A DNA stretch of 64,000 bases, from the NCBI GenBank assembly GCA_020055645.1, contig JAECZT010000025.1, positions 1 through 64,000 on the forward strand, written 5' to 3'. Made by a program: the position numbers and the translations under genes. Below are positions 20,156-32,800 of this stretch, in pieces. The stretch's first letter is position 1. Each line of letters starts with the position of its first letter. This DNA comes from Tomocerus qinae (Eukaryota > Arthropoda > Collembola > Entomobryomorpha > Tomoceridae). The notes below the pieces were generated by a model. The model was not told the origin of the DNA and did not search any database. It saw nothing but the letters and a program-made list of their open reading frames with translations.

Positions 20156-20609
20156 TATTTCCGAATAGGCTTCGAAAATATATCAGCCGTTTTACAGATT
20201 TCCAAATAAAAATTTCATTGTTTTTGAAAAGTATGCACTATCTCATTCAATTGCTAACATTATTATTTAGTTGTTGGGTGCGTTGTAAAGTTACTAACGA
20301 ATAATTAGTTTGTTTACAGTTACTATTGTAAAATAAATACCAGGATGAGCATTATTCTAATATACACCGCTCTTCGGCTTAAGCCAGCATATACCCCCGA
20401 ATCCCAACCCCCACTGACATACCAGGTAGCTCCCGTTTAGGGACCTTGGCAATATGAAACTTCCCCACGTTTACGTATTTCCAATTTGATCTATTCCCCA
20501 TGTTTGTTTGTTTTTCTACGTGGAACACTCCCTAACTTAGGATCAAAATGTAAAAGTCAGACCCCTTGGTAACGCAAGATTTTATCTTCCCCACTACCAA
20601 GGCAAAGGG

Positions 20610-21600
20610 TTAAATGTTGCACATTGGTAAAATTGACATTTAAATGTAAAAATTGGTAAAATTGACATTTAAATGTAAAAATTGGTAAAATTGACATTAA
20701 AATGTTGCACATTGATAAAATTGACATTTAAATGTTGCACATTGGTAAAATTGACATTTAAAAGTTACACATTGGTAAAATTGGCATTTAAAAATTGCAA
20801 ATTGGCAAAATTGAAATTTAAAAGTTGCAAATTAATTTTAAAGTTTAAAAGTAAGAAATAGTAAAATTGACCAATGAAAGTTGCACATTAGTAAAAATGT
20901 GTAACTTTTTAATGCCAATTTTACTAATTTTTACATTTAAATGTCAAATTTCAATTTTGCCAATTTGCAATTTTTAAATGCCAATTTTACCATTGTGTAA
21001 CTTTTAAACTTCAATTTTACCAATGTGCAAGTTTTAAATGTCAATTCTACCAATGTGCAATTTTTAAATGAGAATTTTACCGAAGTGCAACATTTAAATG
21101 TCAATTTTACCAATGTGCAATTTTTAAATGAGAATTTTACCAATGTGCAACTTTTAAATGTCAATTTTACCAATGTGCAAATTTTTAAATGAAAATTTTA
21201 CCAATGTGTAACTTTTAAATGTCAATTTTACCAATTTTTACTTTTAAGTGTCAATTTTACCAATGTGCAACATTTAAATTTCAATTTTATCAATGTGCAA
21301 CATTTAAATTTAAATGTTACCAATGTGCAACATTTAAATGTCAATTTTACCAATGAGCAACATTTAAATGTCAATTTTACCAATGAGCAACATTTAAATG
21401 TCAATTTTACCAATGTGTAACTTTTAAATGACAATTTTACCAATGTGCAATTTTTAAATGAGAATTTTACCAATGTGTAACTTTTAAATGTCAATTTTAC
21501 CAATTTTTACTTTTAAGTGTCAATTTTAACAATTTTTACTTTTAAATTTCAATTTTACCAATTTTTACTTTTAAATGTCAATTTTACCACCGTGCAGTTT
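20610..21600. repeat. 28-30-bp tandem arrays, inverted about 20897
   Basis: Roughly thirty-five units. Left of 20897 they read ggtaaaattgacattta; right of it the reverse complement. Two spacer variants alternate, one with ttgcacatt and one with gtaaaaatt. Open frames of 78-91 codons on the minus strand (KLTFKSCTLV type) are by-products of a near-30-bp period. Confidence 0.85.
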
Positions 21601-24600
21601 GTCATGCTTATTTTACCATTGATCACTTTTATCATGCTAATTATACCATTGTGCACTTTTATCTTGCCAATTTTACCATTGTGCACATCGGTCATGTCGG
21701 TTATACCCATGATCATATATTGGCTCGTACAAGTATTAAATCATGAATTTCAACTCTTGAAAATTATTTTTTAAGCTTTTTGGCTCGTACAAGTTTCAAA
21801 AAAAATCAATTAAAACTGCTAAATGTTATTTTTAAGCTTTTTGGCTCGTACAAGTATTAAATCATGAATTTCAACTCTTGAAAATTATTTTTTTAAGCTT
21901 TTTGGCTCGTACAAGTATTAAATCACGAATTTCAACACTTGAAAATTATTTTTTAAGCTTTTTTGGCTCGTACAAGTATTAAATCATGAATTCCAACTCT
22001 TGAAAATTATTTTTTAAGCTCTTTGCCTCGTACAAGTATTAAATCATGAATTTCATTTCTTGAAAATTATTTTTTAAGCTTTTTGGCTCGTACAAGTTTC
22101 AAAAAAATCAATTAAAACTGCTAAATGTTATTTTTAAGCTTTTTAGCTCGTACAAGTATTAAATCATGAATTTCAACTCTTGAAAATTATTTTTTAAGCT
22201 TTTTGGTTCCTACAAGTTTCAAAAAGAATCAATTAAAACTGCTAAATGTTATTTTTAAACTTTTTGGCTCGTACAAGCATTAAATCTTAAATTTCAACTC
22301 TTGAAAAGCATTTTTTTTAGCTTTTTGGCTCGTACAAGTAATAAATCATGAATTTCAACTCTTGAAAATTATTTTTTAAGCTTTTTGGCTCGTACAAGTA
22401 TTAAATCATGAATTTCAACTCTTGAAAATTATTTTTTAAGCTTTTTGGCTCGTACAAGTTTCAAAAAAAAATCAATTAAAACTGTTAAATGTTATTTTTA
22501 AGCTTTTTGGCTCGTACAAGTATTAAATCATGAATTTCAACTCTTGGAAATTATTTTTTAAGCTTTTTGCCTCGTACAAGTATTAAATCATGAATTTCAA
22601 CTCTTGAAAATTATTTTTTTAAGCTTTTTGGCTCGTACAAGTATTAAATCACGGATTTCAACTCTTCAAAATTATTTTTTAAGCTTATTGGCTCGTACAA
22701 GCATTAAATAATGAATTTCAACTCTTGAAAATTATTTTTTAAGCTTTTTGCCTCGTACAAGTACTAAATCATGAATTTCAACTTTTGAAAATTATTTTTT
22801 AAGCTTTTTGGCTCGTACAAGTATCAAATCATGAATTTCATTTCTTGAAAATTATTTTTTAAGCTTTTTTACTCGTACAAGTATTAAATCATGAATTTCA
22901 AACTCTTGAAAATTATTTTTTAAGCTTTTTGGCTCCTACAGGTTTCAAAAAAAATCAATTAAAACTGCTAAATGTTATTTTTAAACTTTTTGGCTATTAC
23001 AAGTTTCAAAAAAATCAATTAAAACTGGTAAATGTTATTTTTAAATTTTTTGGCTCGTACAAGCATTAAATCTTGAATTTCAACTATTGAAAAATATTTT
23101 TTAAACTTTTTGGCTCCTACAAGTATTAAATCATGAATTTCAACTCTTCAAAATTATTTTTTAGGGTTTTTGGCTCGTACAAGTATTAAATCATGAATTT
23201 CAATTCTTTAAAATTTTTTTTTAAAGCTTATTGGCTCGTACAAGTATTAAATCATGAATTTCAACTCTTGAAAATTATTTTTTCAGCTTTTTGGCTCCTA
23301 CAAGTATTAAATCATGAATTTCAACTCTTCAAAATTATTTTTTAAGCTTATTGGCTCGTACAAGTATTAAATCATGAATTTCAACTCTTGAAAATTATTT
23401 TTTCAGCTTTTTGGCTCCTACAAGTATTAAATCATGAATTTCAACTCTCAAAATTATTTTTTAAGCTTTTGGCTAGTACAAGTTTCAAAAAAAATCAATT
23501 AAAACTGCTAAATATTATTTTTAAGCTTTTTGGCTCGTACAAGTATCAAATCATGAATTTCATTTCTTGAAAATTATTTTGTAAGCTTTTTGGCTCCCAC
23601 AAGTTTCAAAAAGAATCAATTAAAACTGCTAAATGTTATTTTTAAACTTTTTGGCTCGTACAAGTATTAAATCATGAATTTCAACTCTTGAAAATTATTT
23701 TTTAAGCTTTTTGGCTCGTTCAAGTTTGAAAAAAATCAATTAAAACTGCTAAATGTTATTTTTAAGCTTTCTAGCTCGTACAAGTATTAAATCATGAATT
23801 TAAACTCTTGAAAATTATTTTTTAAGCTTTTTGGTTCCTACAAGTTTCAAAAAGAATCAATTAAAACTGCTAAATGTTATTTTTAAACTTTTTGGCTCGT
23901 ACAAGTTTCAAAAAAATCAATTAAAACTACTAAATGTTATTTTTAAATTTTTTGGCTCGTACAAGCATTAAATCTTAAATTTCAACTCTTGAAAAGCATT
24001 TTTTTAGCTTTTTGGCTCGTACAAGTAATAAATCATGAATTTCAACTCTTGAAAATTATTTTTTAAGCTTATTGGCTCGTACAAGTATTAAATCATGAAT
24101 TTCAACTCTTGAAAATTATTTTTTAAGCTTTTTGGCTCGTACAAGTTTCAAAAAAAAATCAATTAAAACTGTTAAATGTTATTTTTAAGCTTTTTGGCTC
24201 GTACAAGTATTAAATCATGAATTTCAACTCTTGGAAATTATTTTTTAAGCTTTTTGCCTCGTACAAGTATTAAATCATGAATTTCAACTCTTGAAAATTA
24301 TTTTTTTAAGCTTTTTGGGTCGTACAAGTATTAAATCACGAATTTCAACTCTTGAAAATTATTTTTTAAGCTTTTTGGCTCGTACAAGTATTAAATCATG
24401 AATTCCAACTCTTGAAAATTATTTTTTAAGCTTTTTGGTTCCTACAAGTTTCAAAAAGAATCAATTAAAACTGCTAAATGTTATTTTTAAACTTTTTGGC
24501 TCGTACAAGTTTCAAAAATATCAATTAAAACTACTAAATGTTATTTTTAAATTTTTTGGCTCGTGCAAGCATTAAATCTTAAATTTCAACTCTTGAAAAA

Positions 24601-26639
24601 CATTTTTTAAGCTTTTTGGTTCGTACAAGTATTAAATCATGAATTTCAACTCTTGAAAATTATTTCTTAAGCTTTTTGGCTACTATAAGTTTCAAAAAAA
24701 AATCAGTTAAAACTGCTAAATGTTATTTTTAAGCTTTTTGGCTCGTACAAGTATTAAATCATGAATTTCAACTCTTGAAAATTATTTTTTAAGCTTTTTG
24801 GCTCGTACAAGCATTAAATAATGAATTTCAACTCTTGAAAATTATTTTTTAAGCTTTTTGCCTAGTACAAGTACTAAATCATGAATTTCAACTTTTGAAA
24901 ATTATTTTTAAGCTTTTTGGCTCGTACAAGTATCAAATCATGAATTTCATTTCTTGAAAATTATTTTTTAAGCTTTTTTACTCGTACAAGTATTAAATCA
25001 TGAATTTCAACTCTTGAAAATTATTTTTTAAGCTTTTTGGCTCCCACAGGTTTCAAAAAAAATCAATTAAAACTGCTAAATGTTATTTTTAAACTTTTTG
25101 GCTATTACAAGTTTCAAAAAAATCAATTAAAACTGGTAAATGTTATTTTTAAATTTTTTGGCTCGTACAAGCATTAAATCTTGAATTTCAACTATTGAAA
25201 AATATTTTTTAAACTTTTTGGCTCCTACAAGTATTAAATCATGAATTTCAACTCTTCAAAATTATTTTTTAAGCTTATTGGCTCGTACAAGTATTAAATC
25301 ATGAATTTCAACTCTTGAAAATTATTTTTTAAGCTTTTTGCCTCGTACAAGTTTCAAAAAAAATCATTTAAAACTGCTAAATGTTATTTTTAAGCTTTTT
25401 GGCTCGTACAAGTATTAAATCATGAATTTCAACTCTTGAAAATTATTTTTTAAGCTTTTTGGCTCGTACAAGTTTCAAAAAAATCAATTAAAACTGCTAA
25501 ATGTTATTTTTAAGCTTTTTAGCTCGTACAAGTATTAAATCATGAATTTAAACTCTTGAAAATTATTTTTTAAGCTTTTTGGTTCCTACAAGTTTCAAAA
25601 AGAATCAATTAAAACTGCTAAATGTTATTTTTAAACTTTTTGGCTCGTACAAGTTTCAAAAAAATCAATTAAAACTACTAAATGTTATTTTTAAATTTTT
25701 TGGCTCGTACAAGCATTAAATCTTAAATTTCAACTCTTGAAAAGCATTTTTTTAGCTTTTTGGCTCGTACAAGTAATAAATCATGAATTTCAACTCTTGA
25801 AAATTATTTTTTAAGCTTATTGGCTCGTACAAGTATTAAATCATGAATTGCAACTCTTGAAAATTATTTTTTAAGCTTTTTGGCTCGTACAAGTTTCAAA
25901 AAAAATCAATTAAAACTGTTAAATGTTATTTTTAAGCTTTTTGGCTCGTACAAGTATTACATCATGAATTTCAACTCTTGAAAATTATTTTTTAAGCTTT
26001 TTGCCTCGTACAAGTATTAAATCATGAATTTCAACTCTTGAAAATTATTTTTTTAAGCTTTTTGGCTCGTACAAGTATTAAATCACGAATTTCAACTCTT
26101 GAAAATTATTTTTTAAGCTTTTTGGCTCGTACAAGTATTAAATCATGAATTCCAACTCTTGAAAATTATTTTTTAAGCTTTATGGTTCCTACAAGTTTCA
26201 AAAAGAATCAATTAAAACTGCTAAATGTTATTTTTAAACTTTTTGGCTCGTACAAGTTTCAAAAATATCAATTAAAACTACTAAATGTTATTTTTAAATT
26301 TTTTGGCTCGTACAAGCATTAAATCTTAAATTTCAACTCTTGAAAAACATTTTTTAAGCTTTTTGGCTCGTACAAGTATTAAATCATGAATTTCAACTCT
26401 TGAAAATTATTTTTTAAGCTTATTGGCTCGTACAAGTATTAAATCATGAATTTCAACTCTTGAAAATTATTCTTTAAGCTTTTTGGCTCGTACAAGTATT
26501 AAATCATGAATTTTAACCCTTCAAAATTATTTTTTAAGCTTATTGGCTCGTACAAGCATTAAATCATGAATTTCAACTCTTGAAAATAATTTTTTTTTGC
26601 TTTTTGCCTCGTACAAGTATTAAATCATGAATTTAAACT

Positions 26640-29600
26640 TTTGAAAATTATTTTTTAAGCTTTTTGGCTCGTACATGTATCAAATCATGAATTTCATTTC
26701 TTGAAAATTATTTTTTAAGCTTTTTGCCTCGTACAAGTATTAAATCATGAATTTCAACTCTTGAAAATTATTTTTTAAGCTTTTTGGCTCGTACAAGTAT
26801 TAAATCACGAATTTCAACTCTTGAAAATTATTTTTTAAGCTTATTGGCTCGTACAAGTATTAAATCATGAATTTCAACTCTTGAAAATTATTTTTTAAGC
26901 TTTTTGGCTACTATAAGTTTCAAAAAAAATCAATTAAAACTGCTAAATGTTATTTTTAAGCTTTTTGGCTCGTACAAGTATCAAATCATGAGTTTCAACT
27001 CTTGAAAATTATTTTTTAAGCTTTTTGGCTCGTACAAGTATTAAATCATGAATTTCAACTCTTGAAAATTATTTTTTAAGCTTATTGGCTCGTACAAGCA
27101 TTAAATCATGAATTTCAACTCTTGAAAATTATTTTTTAAGCTTTTTGCCTCGTACAAGTATTAAATCATGAATTTCAACTTTTGAAAATTATTTTTTAAG
27201 CTTTTTGGCTCGTACAAGTATCAAATCATGAATTTCATTTCTTGAAAATTATTTTTTAAGCTTTTTGGCTCCCACAAGTTTCAAAAAGAATCAATTAAAA
27301 CTGCTAAATGTTATTTTTAAACTTTTTGGCTCGTACAAGTTTCAAAAAAATCAATTAAAACTACTAAATGTTATTTTTAAATTTTTTGGCTCGTACAAGC
27401 ATTAAATCTTAAATTTCAACTCTTGAAAAATATTTTTTAAGCTTTTTGTCTCGTACAAGTATTAAATCATGAATTTCAACTCTTGAAAATTATTTTTTAA
27501 GCTTATTTGCTCGTACAAGCATTAAATCATGAATTTCAACTCTTGAAAATAATTTTTTTAGCTTTTTGCCTCGTACAAGTATTAAATCATGAATTTAAAC
27601 TTTTGAAAATTATTTTTTAAGCTTTTTGGTTCGTACATGTATCAAATCATGAATTTCATTTCTTGAAAATTATTTTTTAAGCTTTTTGCCTCGTACAAGT
27701 ATTAAATCATGAATTTCAACTCTTGAAAATTATTTTTTAAGCTTTTTGGCTCGTACAAGTATTAAATCACGAATTTCAACTCTTGAAAATTATTTTTTAA
27801 GCTTTTTGCCTCGTACAAGTATTAAATCATGAATTTCATTTCTTGAAAATTATTTTTTAAGCTTTTTGGCTACTATAAGTTTCAAAAAAAATCAATTAAA
27901 ACTCCTAAATGTTATTTTTAAGCTTTTTGGCTCGTACAAGTATCAAATCATGAGTTTCAACTCTTGAAAATTATTTTTTAAGCTTTTTGGCTCGTACAAG
28001 TATTAAATCATGAATTTCAACTCTTGAAAATTATTTTTTAAGCTTATTGGCTCGTACAAACATAAAATCATGAATTTCAACTCTTGAAAATTATTTTTTA
28101 AGCTTTTTGCCTCGTACAAGTATTAAATCATGAATTTCAAATTTTGAAAATTATTTTTTAAGCTTTTTGGCTCGTACAAGTATCAAATCATGAATTTCAT
28201 TTCTTGAAAATTATTTTGTAAGCTTTTTGGCTCCCACAAGTTTCAAAAAGAATCAATTAAAACTGCTAAATGTTATTTTTAAACTTTTTGGCTCGTACAA
28301 GTATTAAATCATGAATTTCAACTCTTGAAAATTATTTTTTAAGCTTTTTGGCTCGTACAAGTATTAAATCACGAATTTCAACTCTTGAAAATTATTTTTT
28401 AAGCTTTTTGCCTCGTACAAGTATTAAATCATGAATTTCATTTCTTGAAAATTATTTTTTAAGCTTTTTGGCTACTATAAGTTTCAAAAAAAATCAATTA
28501 AAACTGCTAAATGTTATTTTTAAGCTTTTTGGCTCGTACAAGTATCAAATCATGAGTTTCAACTCTTGAAAATTATTTTTTAAGCTTTTTGGCTCGTACA
28601 AGTATTAAATCATGAATTTCAACTCTTGAAAATTATTTTTTAAGCTTATTGGCTCGTACAAGCATTAAATCATGAATTTCAACTCTTGAAAATTATTTTT
28701 TAAGCTTTTTGCCTCGTACAAGTATTAAATCATGAATTTCAACTTTTGAAAATTATTTTTTAAGCTTTTTGGCTCGTACAAGTATCAAATCATGAATTTC
28801 ATTTCTTGAAAATTATTTTTTAAGCTTTTTGGCTCCCACAAGTTTCAAAAAGAATCAATTAAAACTGCTAAATGTTATTTTTAAACTTTTTGGCTCGTAC
28901 AAGTTTCAAAAAAATCAATTAAAACTACTAAATGTTATTTTTAAATTTTTTGGCTCGTACAAGCATTAAATCTTAAATTTCAACTCTTGAAAAATATTTT
29001 TTAAGCTTTTTGTCTCGTACAAGTATTAAATCATGAATTTCAACTCTTGAAAATTATTTTTTAAGCTTATTTGCTCGTACAAGCATTAAATCATGAATTT
29101 CAACTCTTGAAAATAATTTTTTTAGCTTTTTGCCTCGTACAAGTATTAAATCATGAATTTAAACTTTTGAAAATTATTTTTTAAGCTTTTTGGTTCGTAC
29201 ATGTATCAAATCATGAATTTCATTTCTTGAAAATTATTTTTTAAGCTTTTTGCCTCGTACAAGTATTAAATCATGAATTTCAACTCTTGAAAATTATTTT
29301 TTAAGCTTTTTGGCTCGTACAAGTATTAAATCACGAATTTCAACTCTTGAAAATTATTTTTTAAGCTTTTTGCCTCGTACAAGTATTAAATCATGAATTT
29401 CATTTCTTGAAAATTATTTTTTAAGCTTTTTGGCTACTATAAGTTTCAAAAAAAATCAATTAAAACTGCTAAATGTTATTTTTAAGCTTTTTGGCTCGTA
29501 CAAGTATCAAATCATGAGTTTCAACTCTTGAAAATTATTTTTTAAGCTTTTTGGCTCGTACAAGTATTAAATCATGAATTTCAACTCTTGAAAATTATTT

Positions 29601-29760
29601 TTTAAGCTTATTGGCTCGTACAAACATTAAATCATGAATTTCAACTCTTGAAAATTATTTTTTAAGCTTTTTGCCTCGTACAAGTATTAAATCATGAATT
29701 TCAAATTTTGAAAATTATTTCTTAAGCTTATTGGCTCGTACAAACATTAAATCATGAATT
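26640..29760 (+). repeat. Higher-order repeat, 1,564 bp (26 monomers), two copies
   Basis: Diagnostic variants recur at a constant 1,564-bp offset: gctttttgtctcg at 27441 and 29005, gcttatttgctcg at 27501 and 29065, and ggctactataag at about 26904 and 28468. Part of the same block reappears at about 32.7-33.4 kb. Confidence 0.85.
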
Positions 29761-29869
29761 TCAACTCTTGAAAATTATTTTTTAAGCTTTTTGCCTCGTA
29801 CAAGTATTAAATCATGAATTTCAAATTTTGAAAATTATTTTTAAACTTTTTGGCTCGTACAAGTATTAA

Positions 29870-32800
29870 ATCATGAATTTCAACTCTTGAAAATTATTTT
29901 TTAAGCTTTTTGGCTCGTTCAAGTTTGAAAAAAATCAATTAAAACTGCTTAATGTTATTTTTAAGCTTTCTAGCTCGTACAAGTATTAAATCATGAATTT
30001 AAACTCTTGAAAATTATTTTTTAAGCTTTTTGGTTCCTACAAGTTTCAAAAAGAATCAATTAAAACTGCTAAATGTTATTTTTAAACTTTTTGGCTCGTA
30101 CAAGTTTCAAAAAAATCAATTAAAACTACTAAATGTTATTTTTAAATTTTTTGGCTCGTACAAGCATTAAATCTTAAATTTCAACTCTTGAAAAGCATTT
30201 TTTTAGCTTTTTGGCTCGTACAAGTAATAAATCATGAATTTCAACTCTTGAAAATTATTTTTTAAGCTTATTGGCTCGTACAAGTATTAAATCATGAATT
30301 TCAACTCTTGAAAATTATTTTTTAAGCTTTTTGGCTCGTACAAGTTTCAAAAAAAATCAATTAAAACTGTTAAATGTTATTTTTAAGCTTTTTGGCTCGT
30401 ACAAGTATTAAATCATGAATTTCAACTCTTGAAAATTATTTTTTAAGCTTTTTGCCTCGTACAAGTATTAAATCATGAATTTCAACTCTTGAAAATTATT
30501 TTTTTAAGCTTTTTGGCTCGTACAAGTATTAAATCACGAATTTCAACTCTTGAAAATTATTTTTTAAGCTTTTTGGCTCGTACAAGTATTAAATCATGAA
30601 TTCCAACTCTTGAAAATTATTTTTTAAGCTTTTTGGTTCCTACAAGTTTCAAAAAGAATCAATTAAAACTGCTAAATGTTATTTTTAAACTTTTTGGCTC
30701 GTACAAGTTTCAAAAATATCAATTAAAACTACTAAATGTTATTTTTAAATTTTTTGGCTCGTACAAGCATTAAATCTTAAATTTCAACTCTTGAAAAACA
30801 TTTTTTAAGCTTTTTGGCTCGTACAAGTATTAAATCATGAATTTCAACTCTTGAAAATTATTTTTTAAGCTTTTTGGCTACTATAAGTTTCAAAAAAAAT
30901 CAGTTAAAACTGCTAAATGTTATTTTTAAGCTTTTTGGCTCGTACAAGTATTAAATCATGAATTTCAACTCTTGAAAATTATTTTTTAAGCTTTTTGGCT
31001 CGTACAAGCATTAAATAATGAATTTCAACTCTTGAAAATTATTTTTTAAGCTTTTTGCCTAGTACAACTACTAAATCATGAATTTCAACTTTTGAAAATT
31101 ATTTTTAAGCTTTTTGGCTCGTACAAGTATCAAATCATGAATTTCATTCCTTGAAAATTATTTTTTACACTTTTTTACTCGTACAAGTATTAAATCATGA
31201 ATTTCAACTCTTGAAAATTATTTTTTAAGCTTTTTTACTCGTACAAGTATTAAATCTTGAATTTCAACTATTGAAAAATATTTTTTAAACTTTTTGGCTC
31301 CTACAAGTATTAAATCATGAATTTCAACTCTTCAAAATTATTTTTTAAGGTTTTTGGCTCGTACAAGTATTAAATCATGAATTTCAATTCTTTAAAATTT
31401 TTTTTAAGCTTATTGGCTCGTAAAAGTATTAAATCATGAATTTCAACTCTTGAAAATTATTTTTTCAGCTTTTTGGCTCCCACAAGTATTAAATCATGAA
31501 TTTCTACTCTTCAAAATTATTTTTTAAGTTTATTGGCTCGTACAAGTATTAAATCATGAATTTCAACTCTTGAAAATTATTTTTTAAGCTTATTGGCTCG
31601 TACAAACATTAAATCATGAATTTCAACTCTTGAAAATTATTTTTTAAGCTTTTTGGCTCGTACAAGTATCAAATCATGAATTTCATTTCTTGAAAATTAT
31701 TTTGTAAGCTTTTTGGCTCCCACAAGTTTCAAAAAGAATCAATTAAAACTGCTAAATGTTATTTTTAAACTTTTTGGCTCGTACAAGTATTAAATCATGA
31801 ATTTCAACTCTTGAAAATTATTTTTTAAGCTTTTTGGCTCGTTCAAGTTTCAAAAAAATCAATTAAAACTGCTAAATGTTATTTTTAAGCTTTTTAGCTC
31901 GTACAAGTATTAAATCATGAATTTCAACTCTTGAAAATTATTTTTTAAGCTTTTTGGTTCCTACAAGTTTCAAAAAGAATCAATTAAAACTGCTAAATGT
32001 TATTTTTAAACTTTTTGGCTCGTACAAGTTTCAAAAAAATCAATTAAAACTACTAAATAATATTTTTAAATTTTTTGCCTCGTACAAGCATTAAATCTTA
32101 AATTTCAACTCTTGAAAAGCATTTTTTTAGCTTTTTGGCTCGTACAAGTATTAAATCATGAATTTCAACTCTTGAAAATTATTTTTTAAGCTTTTTGGCT
32201 CGTACAAGCATTAAATAATGAATTTCAACTCTTGAAAATTATTTTTTAAGCTTTTTGCCTAGTACAAGTACTAAATCATGAATTTCAACTTTTGAAAATT
32301 ATTTTTAAGCTTTTTGGCTCGTACAAGTATCAAATCATGAATTTCATTCCTTGAAAATTATTTTTTAAGCTTTTTTACTCGTACAAGTATTAAATCATGA
32401 ATTTCAACTCTTGAAAATTATTTTTTAAGCTTTTTGGCTCCTACAGGTTTCAAAAAAAATCAATTAAAACTGCTAAATGTTATTTTTAAACTTTTTGGCT
32501 ATTACAAGTTTCAAAAAAATCAATTAAAACTGGTAAATGTTATTTTTAAATTTTTTGGCTCGTACAAGCATTAAATCTTAAATTTCAACTCTTGAAAAGC
32601 ATTTTTTTAGCTTTTTGGCTCGTACAAGTAATAAATCATGAATTTCAACTCTTGAAAATTATTTTTTAAGCTTATTGGCTCGTACAAGTATTAAATCATG
32701 AATTTCAACTCTTGAAAATAATTTTTTTAGCTTTTTGCCTCGTACAAGTATTAAATCATGAATTTAAACTTTTGAAAATTATTTTTTAAGCTTTTTGGTT

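Larger units (their letters stand above)
19346..20609. other. Insertion splitting the left arm of the fold-back element
   Basis: Non-repetitive with respect to the arm. It contains a smaller fold-back (19700-20040) and a hAT-end relative (20064-20155). 19346-19700 and 20156-20609 hold no gene that can be supported; an open frame at 19638-19832 overlaps the fold-back arm and is not convincing. Confidence 0.55.
19032..21715. mobile_element. Fold-back element with inverted arms made of tandem repeats
   Basis: The outer 150 bp of each end are near-perfect inverted copies (19032-19180 and about 21568-21715; ends tgatcatggg). Inward, both arms turn into head-to-tail 28-30-bp repeats with a ggtaaaattgacattt core: forward at 19170-19345 and 20610-20895, reverse from about 20900 to 21600. 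The orientation flips at about 20897, the true centre. The left arm is split by about 1.27 kb of unrelated DNA (19346-20609). Long arms of short tandem repeats recall the Drosophila Foldback design; no transposase was found and the family is unknown. It ends within about 5 bp of the satellite. Confidence 0.75.

Noticed and set aside
20937-21774. Open frames of 78-91 codons with KLTFK-type repeats
   Set aside because: By-products of the 28-30-bp tandem arrays.
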